This document shows positions 1 to 7,080 of a stretch of DNA of 8,216 bases, piece by piece. Position numbers and translations under genes: made by a program. The notes beneath the pieces are model-generated. The model did no database searches and had not been told where the DNA came from. It worked only from the letters and a program-made list of their open reading frames with translations. Every line of letters starts with the position of its first letter. Position 1 is the first letter of the stretch. Source of the stretch: an uncultured Pseudomonadota bacterium (lineage in GTDB: Bacteria > Pseudomonadota > Alphaproteobacteria > RF32 > CAG-239); the NCBI GenBank assembly GCA_902796625.1, contig CADBPX010000082.1:1-8216 (forward strand), read 5' to 3'.

Positions 1-11
1 ATTTCACGCAT
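1..11 (-). CDS. Start of an unidentified gene, cut by the window edge
   Basis: Only the first codons are inside the window: ATG CGT GAA AT, reading Met-Arg-Glu and then an incomplete codon. The start at 11 is chosen because GGAG lies 9 bases upstream. An in-frame ATG at 24-26 would add Met-Glu-Arg-Asn-Tyr, but I see no ribosome binding site in front of it. A promoter-like pair (39-68) sits just upstream, and the mutL terminator (52-106) separates this gene from the preceding operon, so it probably forms its own transcription unit. Nothing can be said about its function from three codons. That a gene starts here is an inference from the promoter, Shine-Dalgarno and start codon lying in order. 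Confidence 0.4.
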
Positions 12-38
12 ATAATTGCGCTCCATTTACAATGTAAG

Positions 39-68
39 ATTATTATTATATAAAATAAGAAAAGTCAA
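39..68 (-). promoter_or_regulatory. Probable sigma-70-type promoter for the gene leaving the left edge
   Basis: On the minus strand, TTGACT (63-68) is followed after 18 bases by AATAAT (39-44), which matches the -10 consensus at five of six positions. Transcription would start near 32, giving a leader of about 20 bases before the ATG at 11. The -35 box lies inside the 3' arm of the terminator hairpin of the preceding operon. The surrounding DNA is very AT-rich, so alternative -10 frames (TATAAT or TAATAA a few bases upstream) are also possible. The assignment is by consensus only. Confidence 0.45.
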
Positions 69-106
69 GTAAAAAATAAGAAATATACAATATTTTTTAT
101 CTTGAC
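52..106 (-). terminator. Rho-independent terminator of the mutL operon
   Basis: About 37 bases after the mutL stop, the minus strand contains GTCAAG, an extra A, then TAAAAAATA; a 12-base loop; then TATTTTTTA and CTTGAC. The arms (91-106 and 64-78) are perfectly complementary over 15 bp apart from one bulged A. The next bases on the minus strand (52-63) are TTTTCTTATTTT, a suitable U-rich tract. The plus-strand side has no comparable T-run, so the terminator is directional and fits the mutL transcript. An alternative, weaker AT-only hairpin (76-86 with 90-100) overlaps it. Confidence 0.65.
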
Positions 107-143
107 AGAGTATTTACTGAATTACAATCAATTTGTATATATT

Positions 144-2000
144 TTACTTGCGTTCGAAAAGTTTTTCGATGTCGTCGATTTTTATCTTAATATAGCTCGG
201 ACGTCCGTGATTACATTGGCCGGAATGCTCTGTTTTTTCCATATCGCGCAGCAAGTGGTTCATTTCTTCAATATTTAGGCTCCGTCCGGCCCGCACCGAT
301 CCGTGACAAGCAATTGTCGCGCAAATATGATGCAATTTATCCGTCAGAGAAAATGTATTGCCCCATTCAGCAATTTCCGCCGCTAAATCCTTAATAAGTT
401 TTTTAACATCAACCTCACCCAACAGTGCCGGAATTTCTCGCACCAGAACCGCAGTGCTACCGAAGTTTTCCAAGCCTAGTCCCAATTCTCGTAAAGAATC
501 GGCAAATTCCATTAATCCGGCTTGCTCTGATTGACTTAAATCAACTACCTCCGGCAATAACAAAAGTTGCGCCGGTTGTTTTTCATGCCGAGATAAACCT
601 TGTTTCATCTTTTCCATGGTAATACGCTCATGCGCCGCATGTTGATCAACAATAACTATGCTATCCGGCGTTTGCGATATAATATAAGTATTATGAAATT
701 GGGCTTTAGCTAAGCCTAACTCTCCAACTTCTGCCACTGTCTGAGCGCTTGGTTCCTCGGCTATGCGAACCGAATATTGCTGCTGCAATTCCGGGATATC
801 CATATTTTGAGATGCAGCACTTCTATGTTTGGGAAAAGATCCTTGAAAATGAACATCTCTCATATGATAAGTTGGTTCACGAACACCGGACATAAATGCC
901 GGTTTGGCGACGCTCGGCTGCTGAAAATTTATATCTTCATCTGCATCATTTTCACTTCTGGCCAACAGATGTGCTAAACCGTCATCCTGAGCACTTTGAC
1001 GCGCTCCCATACTCAGAGCCTGTCGAATTGCCCCCACCAATAGACCACGAATTGCGCCGTTATCATAAAAACGCACCTCGGCTTTGGTTGGATGAACATT
1101 AACATCAACATACATCGGCTCAACCTGAATAAATATCGCGCAAGCCGGATAACGACCCGCCATCATCAAATCCTGATATGCACCTTTAATGGCTCCCAAA
1201 ATTAACTTATCGCGAACCGGACGGTTATTAACATACAAAAATTCCGATAATGAATTAGCTTTATGATAAGTCGGCAAGCTGACAATGCCGGAAATTTTAC
1301 AAAAATCATTTTCAGCGGCAATAGTAACCGAATTATCAATAAATTCTTTTCCCAAAACATCAGCTATACGACGTTGGCGAATATCAAATAATTCCCCCTG
1401 ACCGCCGCTCAAACTAATTTTCTTTTTGCCATCACAGAACAAAGAAAAAGAAATATGCGGATTTGCCATTGCAATACGCTGTAACATATCAATACATTGT
1501 CCGGCTTCAGAAGAATCAGATTTTAAAAACTTCAATCGTGCCGGAGTGGTATAAAACAAATCGCGAACTTCTATCTTAGTTCCTTCGTCCTGCGCTACCG
1601 GCTCAACTTGCCCTTTTTCACCACCATTCACGGATATTTTCCAGCCGATATCCGCGCCTTTTTGACGTGATGATATTGTTAACTTTGCAATAGAGGCTAT
1701 TGATGGTAAGGCCTCACCGCGAAATCCGAGAAAATTTATTGAAAATAGGTCATTTGTCGGTAATTTTGAAGTAGCGTGCCGTTCAACCGCCAACGGCAAC
1801 TCATCGGAGGCCATTCCGCAACCGTTATCGCTGACAACAATACGGGTTTTTCCACCGCCATCTATGGTTATATCAATTTTTGTTGCACCGGCATCAATGG
1901 CATTTTCAACCAATTCTTTGATTACCGAAGCCGGCCTTTCAACAACTTCACCGGCGGCAATTTGATTAACCAGATTTAGTGGCAGTACGCGTATTGTCAT
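144..2000 (-). CDS. mutL: DNA mismatch repair protein MutL, endonuclease-type
   Basis: MutL couples mismatch recognition by MutS to strand incision and removal. The 618-residue protein has a GHKL ATPase domain with the catalytic Glu29 and Asn33 in ELVENAIDAGA, DNGCGM at 58-63, GFRGEAL at 92-98, FYTTPARLKFLK near 149-160 and Lys306 in NVHPTKAEV. A polar linker follows (about 335-425), then the C-terminal dimerisation domain. That domain keeps the metal-dependent nicking motifs: DQHA-x2-E-x4-E at 452-463, ACH at 564-566, CNHGRP at 596-601 (usually CPHGRP) and Phe-Glu-Arg at 615-617 at the very C terminus. This suggests an active nicking endonuclease, as in lineages without MutH. The ATG is supported by AGGAGA 4 bases upstream, which overlaps the pgi stop. 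It is the last gene of the operon, 8 bases after pgi, and is followed by a terminator. Length and domains are normal. Confidence 0.97.
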   Translation of the reverse strand: MTIRVLPLNLVNQIAAGEVVERPASVIKELVENAIDAGATKIDITIDGGGKTRIVVSDNGCGMASDELPLAVERHATSKLPTNDLFSINFLGFRGEALPSIASIAKLTISSRQKGADIGWKISVNGGEKGQVEPVAQDEGTKIEVRDLFYTTPARLKFLKSDSSEAGQCIDMLQRIAMANPHISFSLFCDGKKKISLSGGQGELFDIRQRRIADVLGKEFIDNSVTIAAENDFCKISGIVSLPTYHKANSLSEFLYVNNRPVRDKLILGAIKGAYQDLMMAGRYPACAIFIQVEPMYVDVNVHPTKAEVRFYDNGAIRGLLVGAIRQALSMGARQSAQDDGLAHLLARSENDADEDINFQQPSVAKPAFMSGVREPTYHMRDVHFQGSFPKHRSAASQNMDIPELQQQYSVRIAEEPSAQTVAEVGELGLAKAQFHNTYIISQTPDSIVIVDQHAAHERITMEKMKQGLSRHEKQPAQLLLLPEVVDLSQSEQAGLMEFADSLRELGLGLENFGSTAVLVREIPALLGEVDVKKLIKDLAAEIAEWGNTFSLTDKLHHICATIACHGSVRAGRSLNIEEMNHLLRDMEKTEHSGQCNHGRPSYIKIKIDDIEKLFERK

Positions 2001-2008
2001 ATTATCTC

Positions 2009-3646
2009 CTATTTGCGAATACCCTTAATATAGCGAATTAAGGAAGCTGTCGAACTATCGTGTTCAACTTGAACGGCGGTTCCTTGCAATTCCGGCAATA
2101 TATTTAAGGCTAATTTTTTACCTAACTCTACTCCGAATTGGTCAAATGAATTAATATTCCAAATAACTCCCTGTACGAAAGTCCGATGTTCATACATTGC
2201 AACCAACATACCGAGACTATACGGATCAAGTTTACGAACAATAATCATATTTGAAGGTCGGTTGCCGGTAAAACTCTTATTCTTTTTCATTCGGGCTATC
2301 TCGGCCTTAGAATTGCCACATTTTTCCATTTCAGCCACAGCTTCTTCTTCCGTTTTGCCATTCATTAATGCCTCGGCCTGAGCCAAAACATTGGCAATTA
2401 ATATTTCCTGGTGAGCTCCGATTTCATTATGGGATATTGCCGGAATAATAAAATCTACCGGCACAATATCCGTTCCTTGATGCAACAATTGAAAAAACGA
2501 ATGCTGTACATTGGTTCCGGCACCGCCAAATACAACCGGTGCGGTAGAGTAGTCAACATACTTATTGTCCAAAGAAATAGATTTACCGTTGCTTTCCATA
2601 TCAAGCTGTTGTAAGTACGACGGCAGATATTGCAAATATTGATCATACGGCACAACAGCATAGCGATGAACATCATGAAAATTGATATACCAAATACCAA
2701 TTAAAGCCAAAATTACCGGAATATTATGGGCGAAATCGGCTTCATAAAAATGTTTATCCATCGCATAAGCACCTTCAAGCATACGCTCGAAATTTTTATA
2801 TCCGACAGCAATAGCAATGATTAAACCGATTGCCGACCACATTGAATAACGTCCGCCGACAAAATCCCAAAATTCAAACATATTGTCCGGATTAATACCG
2901 AATTTTTCTACTTCTGCTTTGTTGGTCGATAATGCCACAAAATGCTTGGCAACCGCGTGCTCACCTAAAGCATCAACCAGCCATTTGCGGCAAGTATGGG
3001 CGTTGGTTAAAGTTTCTATTGTAGTAAAAGTTTTTGATGCCACAATAAATAAAGTCGTTTCCGGATCAATATGGTTCAAAACCTCAGCACACGATGTTCC
3101 GTCAATATTGGAAATGAAATAACAATTAATATCCTTAGCCCAGTAAGGTTTAAGAGCCTGAGTTGCCATAAATGGTCCTAAATCAGAACCGCCGATGCCT
3201 ATATTCACAATATTAGTCAACTTTTTTCCTGTATAGCCGGTAAATGTGCCTAAACGTACAGCCTCGGAAAAATCTTTAATCTTCTCTAAAGTAGTCGCTA
3301 TTTTCGGCATAACATCATGACCATCAACGTATATCGGCTTATTTTCTTTATTTCTTAAGGCAATATGTAAAACTGCCCTATTTTCGGTTTGATTAATTTT
3401 AGCTCCGCTATACATCTCCTTTATTTTATCGGCTAAACCTCTTTCCTTGGCTAATGCCAGTAAACCGTCAAGAATCTGGTCATTTATTAAATTCTTGGAA
3501 TAATCAACCAGCATATTTTCCAATTGAATAGTGTAGCGCTCGGCTCTTTTATCATCTTTTGCAAAAAGTTCGCGCATATTTATATTGTATTTGTGCTGCA
3601 AACTCTCCAAATTACGCCATGCTTTTGTTTTTGTTCTGCCAAACAT
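2009..3646 (-). CDS. pgi: Glucose-6-phosphate isomerase
   Basis: This cytoplasmic enzyme interconverts glucose 6-phosphate and fructose 6-phosphate in glycolysis and gluconeogenesis. The 545-residue length is that of the long bacterial PGI form resembling the E. coli enzyme. Visible family motifs are IGIGGSDLGP (149-158), SKTFTTIET (204-212), the first signature around FVGGRYSMWSAIG (262-274), MESNGKS (350-356), GTNVQHSFFQLLHQGT (377-392) and the second signature NSFDQFGVELGK (499-510). By comparison with E. coli PGI, the catalytic residues should be Glu351, His382 and Lys510, and all three are present. The ATG directly abuts the TAG stop of the preceding M16 gene (TAGATG). AGGGAG, 8 bases upstream and inside that gene, serves as ribosome binding site. 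Expression is therefore probably tied to the envelope genes upstream, although no functional link is apparent. The protein looks intact. Confidence 0.97.
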   Translation of the reverse strand: MFGRTKTKAWRNLESLQHKYNINMRELFAKDDKRAERYTIQLENMLVDYSKNLINDQILDGLLALAKERGLADKIKEMYSGAKINQTENRAVLHIALRNKENKPIYVDGHDVMPKIATTLEKIKDFSEAVRLGTFTGYTGKKLTNIVNIGIGGSDLGPFMATQALKPYWAKDINCYFISNIDGTSCAEVLNHIDPETTLFIVASKTFTTIETLTNAHTCRKWLVDALGEHAVAKHFVALSTNKAEVEKFGINPDNMFEFWDFVGGRYSMWSAIGLIIAIAVGYKNFERMLEGAYAMDKHFYEADFAHNIPVILALIGIWYINFHDVHRYAVVPYDQYLQYLPSYLQQLDMESNGKSISLDNKYVDYSTAPVVFGGAGTNVQHSFFQLLHQGTDIVPVDFIIPAISHNEIGAHQEILIANVLAQAEALMNGKTEEEAVAEMEKCGNSKAEIARMKKNKSFTGNRPSNMIIVRKLDPYSLGMLVAMYEHRTFVQGVIWNINSFDQFGVELGKKLALNILPELQGTAVQVEHDSSTASLIRYIKGIRK

Positions 3647-5050
3647 CTATTTTTCTCCCTCATAATCTCCGATTGTAACAAAATCGGGCATCGTACTGAA
3701 ATATTTTTTTATTGCCGCATTAACTTCTTGAAGCTCAACTTCATTTATATAGTCATTGCGTTTATCTAAAAAATTCTGTCCCAAATTATACTTCTGCATA
3801 GTTACCAACATATCTGAAATATCATTAATATCAGCAAAACGCAGGTTAAATTCGTTAATCAATGATGTTTTAACCTGCCGTAACTCTTCTGATGATACTC
3901 CGTCTTGCAACAAGCGTTGCCACTCGTGTAGCAACAACTCTTTGGCCGCATAAAAATTATCCGGAGTTGCCGAAAAACTGCCGACAATTAAGGCACTGGC
4001 TTCACTAATGCTTAAATAGGTATAAATACCGTAAGTCAGCCCTTCTTTTTCACGTATAACCTTTGATAGGCGTGAATTTAATCCTTGTTCACCGAAAATA
4101 TAGTTTGCCAGATATAGCGGATAAAAATCAATATCTTGGCGATATGTTCCCTCAGTTGCAAATTTGGTAATAACCTGCGGAATTTTGCGGCTGATTTTGT
4201 ATTCTTTTCCAGAAAATTCTAAATGCAACGGCTCTAACTTTGCTAAATTATTTTTTTCCGGCAAACCGGCAAATAATTCACGCAAAAGAGTGGTGGCCTT
4301 CTCTTTGGTTATATCGCCGGCAATCCCGATAATTAAATTATTTTGTGCCAGATAAGTTTTATGATAATTTGCCAGATCCTCAGCCGTTAGATCAGGTATT
4401 GTATCTTGATTTCCCAGAATGTTGCGCGAATACGGGTGACCGGCAAAAATTTTATCCCTAAACTTGTAGCTCAGATAGTTACTCGGATGTTCTTGCTGTT
4501 TTTGCAAAGCAAGGAGCATCTTTTCTTTGTTTAAATCTAAATATTTTTTATCCCACATCGGCCGCAATAAAGCTGCTTTAAGCAGTTTTGCGGCAATATC
4601 CTGATGTTGGCGCGGATAAATCAAATATCCCGAAAAATCATCCATCGAGGCCGAAAAACCGATTTTAATACCATATTGTTCACTTATCTGCTTAAATTGC
4701 AATGCATTGTATTCACCGGCTCCTTCGATCAGCATTGCTGCTACCAATTGAGCAATTCCTGCCTTTTCATCTGGTTCATAAGCCACGCCGGCTCTTTCAA
4801 AGATAAAGCTGATAGCAACAATCGGATTAGAATGCTCTTCCATTAAATATGCCGAAACTTTGCCTTCGGCAATTTTTTGCACAGTGGAATTAAAAGTACG
4901 ATTTCTCAGCTCCGATTGCAATAAAATCTCTTCAACATTAATTGTTCCTTTTTTAGTTTTCTGCCCGTGTTGCCACCATAATATGCCGATAAATACGACC
5001 ATTAATACCAATATGAACCACCATTTTCTTGTCCCGGATTTTCTAATCAT
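3647..5050 (-). CDS. M16B peptidase-like protein without zinc site, membrane-anchored; probable partner subunit
   Basis: This 467-residue protein has the two-lobed M16 fold pattern but lacks the HxxEH zinc motif. Where the upstream gene has HLLEH, this one reads QLVAA (101-105), in the aligned context AGIAQLVAAMLIEG. It should therefore not be catalytic alone. Its C-terminal half keeps the Arg/Tyr pair typical of M16B, Arg333 and Tyr340 in VIREKEGLTYG, which contacts substrate in the partner's active site. The N terminus is basic (RKSGTRK), followed by a hydrophobic segment (about 11-26) with no clear signal peptidase site, so an inner-membrane anchor with a periplasmic body is likely. The start overlaps the preceding M16 gene by 8 bases (ATGATTAG) and has a strong AAGGAGGA at 5056-5063. 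In alphaproteobacteria such pairs are known, for example Sph2681/Sph2682 of Sphingomonas. The in vivo substrate is not known to me. Confidence 0.9.
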   Translation of the reverse strand: MIRKSGTRKWWFILVLMVVFIGILWWQHGQKTKKGTINVEEILLQSELRNRTFNSTVQKIAEGKVSAYLMEEHSNPIVAISFIFERAGVAYEPDEKAGIAQLVAAMLIEGAGEYNALQFKQISEQYGIKIGFSASMDDFSGYLIYPRQHQDIAAKLLKAALLRPMWDKKYLDLNKEKMLLALQKQQEHPSNYLSYKFRDKIFAGHPYSRNILGNQDTIPDLTAEDLANYHKTYLAQNNLIIGIAGDITKEKATTLLRELFAGLPEKNNLAKLEPLHLEFSGKEYKISRKIPQVITKFATEGTYRQDIDFYPLYLANYIFGEQGLNSRLSKVIREKEGLTYGIYTYLSISEASALIVGSFSATPDNFYAAKELLLHEWQRLLQDGVSSEELRQVKTSLINEFNLRFADINDISDMLVTMQKYNLGQNFLDKRNDYINEVELQEVNAAIKKYFSTMPDFVTIGDYEGEK

Positions 5051-6371
5051 GGCTTTCCTCCTTTTTTATCGGAAGCAACAGCCCCTCAACACGAGATATC
5101 TGCCCCAGATTTTTATAGGCGGCGCGAACATCTTCAAGGCTGACTTTTCGGATATTTTCGGCATAGTTCTGCACCTCGGCAAGACTATAACCGTTAGCCA
5201 GCATATAGCCAACCCAATATGCCGCATCAGAAGGATTATCATTGGCATAAATCAAATCTGCCAACATCTTTTGCTTAACCCTCTCCAATTTCGGTGCATC
5301 TAATTCTTCTGTCACAACCTTGGCCATTGCCTCATTCAGCAAGGTAAAGATCTGTTCGTTATCATTATCGGATGTCGGAATAACTGAAAGTGAAAATAAG
5401 TTGTTACCACTAACGGCTAAACGATAATAAACACTGACAGCGAATGCTTTTTTTTGTTCAACCACCAAATCCTGATACAATGCCGATGTTTCACCGCCCC
5501 CCAAATATTCGGCTAACACCAGAAAAGTATATATCTGCTTTTCTTGATTTTCGTGCGGTACCAAATATTTAACAACCGCCTTCGGGGATTGTATTTGCGG
5601 AAGCCGCATTGTTAAACGTTCTTGAAAATTTTCTTTAACCTCACTTACTTTACGCTTGGTTACATCTTTGGCAGGAATATTGCCGTAATACTTTTCTGCC
5701 AATTTTTTAGCGGTTTTAACATCAATATCACCGGATAGAACCAAAATGGCATTATTCGGAGCATAATACTGATAGTAGAACTTATATATATCAGCAGCCG
5801 ACAGTGCCATAATTTCATCTTCGGTACCGGTAATCGGCCGGCTGTATGGGGAATTTCCCCATAATATCAGGTTTAAACGTTCATCAAATGCTGACTCTGG
5901 ATCATTTTCAACGACCTGTTTACGCTCTTGCAAAACTATTTTTTGTTCGGCGGCAAAGGCTTGATCATTAAAATTTAAATTTTGCATCCGGTCAGCTTCT
6001 AAAGCCATCAAAGCCTCTAATTTGGAAATATCGGCAAACTGATGATAAGTTGTCACGTCATAATTAGTAAAAGCATTACTGACAACTCCGAGATTATCCA
6101 TAATGTGGTTAAAATCGGCATCAGGAACCTTACTAGTACCGCGAAACATTAAATGCTCTAAAAGATGTGCGCTTCCGCCCTTGCCAAAATCCTCATCCAC
6201 CGAACCGATCCTATACCAAACCATGTGCTTGATAAGCGGTGCCTTATGATTTTCAATCACCGCAACCTGCATTCCGTTAGGCAACATAAATTCTTGTGCA
6301 TTAAACAACTTAGCTTGAACAGATTCGGAGAATCCGAGCAAAACAAGAAAAAATAGTCCGTACTTAGTCAT
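5043..6371 (-). CDS. M16B zinc metallopeptidase, exported catalytic subunit
   Basis: This is an insulinase/processing-peptidase family protein of 442 residues. Residues 1-20 form a Sec signal peptide (hydrophobic LFFLVLLGF, cleavage probably after SVQA), so it should act in the periplasm. The inverted zinc motif HxxEH is HLLEH at 69-73, with His69 and His73 as ligands and Glu72 as catalytic base. The distal ligand is probably Glu149 in VLQERKQVVENDP, 75 residues later. The Arg/Tyr pair of the C-terminal lobe is missing: aligning it with the neighbouring protein puts Val303 and Phe310 at those positions. It therefore probably needs the downstream M16 protein to complete a working heterodimer. 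The ATG overlaps the bamF stop by 8 bases (ATGACTAA). I see no good Shine-Dalgarno sequence, so translation is probably coupled to bamF. The substrate cannot be told from sequence. Family labels such as PqqL or YmxG would be overprecise. Confidence 0.93.
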   Translation of the reverse strand: MTKYGLFFLVLLGFSESVQAKLFNAQEFMLPNGMQVAVIENHKAPLIKHMVWYRIGSVDEDFGKGGSAHLLEHLMFRGTSKVPDADFNHIMDNLGVVSNAFTNYDVTTYHQFADISKLEALMALEADRMQNLNFNDQAFAAEQKIVLQERKQVVENDPESAFDERLNLILWGNSPYSRPITGTEDEIMALSAADIYKFYYQYYAPNNAILVLSGDIDVKTAKKLAEKYYGNIPAKDVTKRKVSEVKENFQERLTMRLPQIQSPKAVVKYLVPHENQEKQIYTFLVLAEYLGGGETSALYQDLVVEQKKAFAVSVYYRLAVSGNNLFSLSVIPTSDNDNEQIFTLLNEAMAKVVTEELDAPKLERVKQKMLADLIYANDNPSDAAYWVGYMLANGYSLAEVQNYAENIRKVSLEDVRAAYKNLGQISRVEGLLLPIKKEESHD

Positions 6372-6576
6372 CTAAGATGCTGTCTTCGTTATATTTATCC
6401 GTTATTGATGATTTTGGTCTGACACTGTATTCCGGGGGTAAAATCAGCGGAGCGTTCGTTTTAACATTTTTTTCGTCCGGTCCCTGACGGGCAAATCCCA
6501 AATCTTTTTTCGTAATACCGCAGGCACTTATTAACAGAACGCCTGCCAAGCAAATCCACAATGCCATTTTTTTCAT
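6364..6576 (-). CDS. Very short BamF-like (DUF3035) outer-membrane lipoprotein
   Basis: The 70-residue product begins with a lipoprotein signal peptide ending in the lipobox Ile-Ser-Ala-Cys, with Cys19 as the lipidated residue. Gly at +2 favours transport to the outer membrane. The mature part contains GPDE (32-35), NAPLILPP (41-48) and EYSVRP (49-54). These resemble the conserved PDEF...APL..PP...RP core that I recall for DUF3035, the family of the Caulobacter BamF subunit of the outer-membrane beta-barrel assembly complex. The Phe after PDE is Lys here. The protein ends about 16 residues after this core, shorter than the family members I remember. AAAGGA 10 bases upstream supports the ATG at 6576; a second in-frame ATG at 6567 is less well spaced. 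It lies 5 bases after lspA, whose product would process it, and overlaps the M16 gene by 8 bases. Family assignment rests on motif memory and position. Confidence 0.8.
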   Translation of the reverse strand: MKKMALWICLAGVLLISACGITKKDLGFARQGPDEKNVKTNAPLILPPEYSVRPKSSITDKYNEDSILDD

Positions 6577-6581
6577 AACTG

Positions 6582-7046
6582 CTAAATCCTTTCCTTCTGT
6601 TTATAAAATATTTCCCACATAATTAGAACACCGGCACCTATACATATAAATGAATCGGCCAAATTAAACGCCGGCCAATGATAGTCCATAATGTGAAAAT
6701 CCAAAAAATCCAAAACGGCGCCAAAACGCACCCGATCAATAACATTTCCGATGGCGCCGCCGATGATTAGCCCCAAACTGACAACCTTGAACAAATTTTT
6801 TTCCTTAATCATCCAATGCAACAAAAACAAGCAAACTGTTATTGCCAGTACGCTTAACACTATTGCGCCAACTTTTCCATAGTGGCTGAACATCGAAAAA
6901 CTAACCCCTGTATTCCATACTTTTACTAGGTTAAAAAGACTGAAAACTTCTATCGGTTGACCTGATACAATATTGGTATCAACAAAATATTTTGCCAACT
7001 GGTCGGCAAAAACAGCTGAAAAAATAACAAAAACACCTAAAATCAA
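6582..7046 (-). CDS. lspA: Lipoprotein signal peptidase (signal peptidase II)
   Basis: LspA is an inner-membrane aspartyl protease that removes signal peptides from prolipoproteins after diacylglyceryl modification. Numbered from the preferred start (154 residues), the motifs are DQLAKYF at 15-21, NTGVSFSMF near 45-53, GGAIGNVIDR at 96-105, VLDFLDF with catalytic Asp113, and FNLADS with catalytic Asp131. Four membrane segments are visible: about 2-19, 57-80, 87-104 and 132-148. The preferred start is TTG at 7044-7046, because GGAGGG (7051-7056) stands 4 bases upstream. A GTG at 7056-7058 would give 158 residues but has no good ribosome binding site, and an in-frame TGA lies just beyond it. 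The gene stands 5 bases before the bamF-like lipoprotein gene and probably heads the operon, or follows corA by readthrough. The protein appears complete and functional. Confidence 0.95.
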   Translation of the reverse strand: MILGVFVIFSAVFADQLAKYFVDTNIVSGQPIEVFSLFNLVKVWNTGVSFSMFSHYGKVGAIVLSVLAITVCLFLLHWMIKEKNLFKVVSLGLIIGGAIGNVIDRVRFGAVLDFLDFHIMDYHWPAFNLADSFICIGAGVLIMWEIFYKQKERI

Positions 7047-7050
7047 TACA

Positions 7051-7056
7051 CCCTCC
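7051..7056 (-). promoter_or_regulatory. Shine-Dalgarno sequence that decides the lspA start
   Basis: GGAGGG on the minus strand lies 4 bases before a TTG codon (7044-7046) and overlaps the alternative GTG start codon at 7056-7058. If the GTG were used, this sequence would lie inside the coding region without purpose. It therefore favours the TTG start. The inference comes from spacing only. Confidence 0.55.
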
Positions 7057-7080
7057 ACTATTCAACCCAATTCATATATC

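Noticed and set aside
102..128. Plus-strand promoter TTGACA with TACAAT
   Set aside because: The spacer is only 15 bases, it would transcribe antisense into mutL, and TTGACA is explained by the terminator arm.
3647..5050. Second M16 gene as a decayed duplicate
   Set aside because: The frame is intact over 467 codons, has a strong ribosome binding site and keeps the Arg/Tyr pair. This fits a maintained non-catalytic subunit better than decay.
4860..5303. Plus-strand open frame of 147 codons across the junction of the two M16 genes
   Set aside because: It lies antisense to two well-supported coding regions, its translation shows no recognisable domain, and it has no clear promoter or ribosome binding site.
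6364..6576. bamF-like gene as a frameshifted pseudogene
   Set aside because: The stop overlaps the next gene's start and no continuation of the family is seen in another frame, so a genuinely short gene is more likely.
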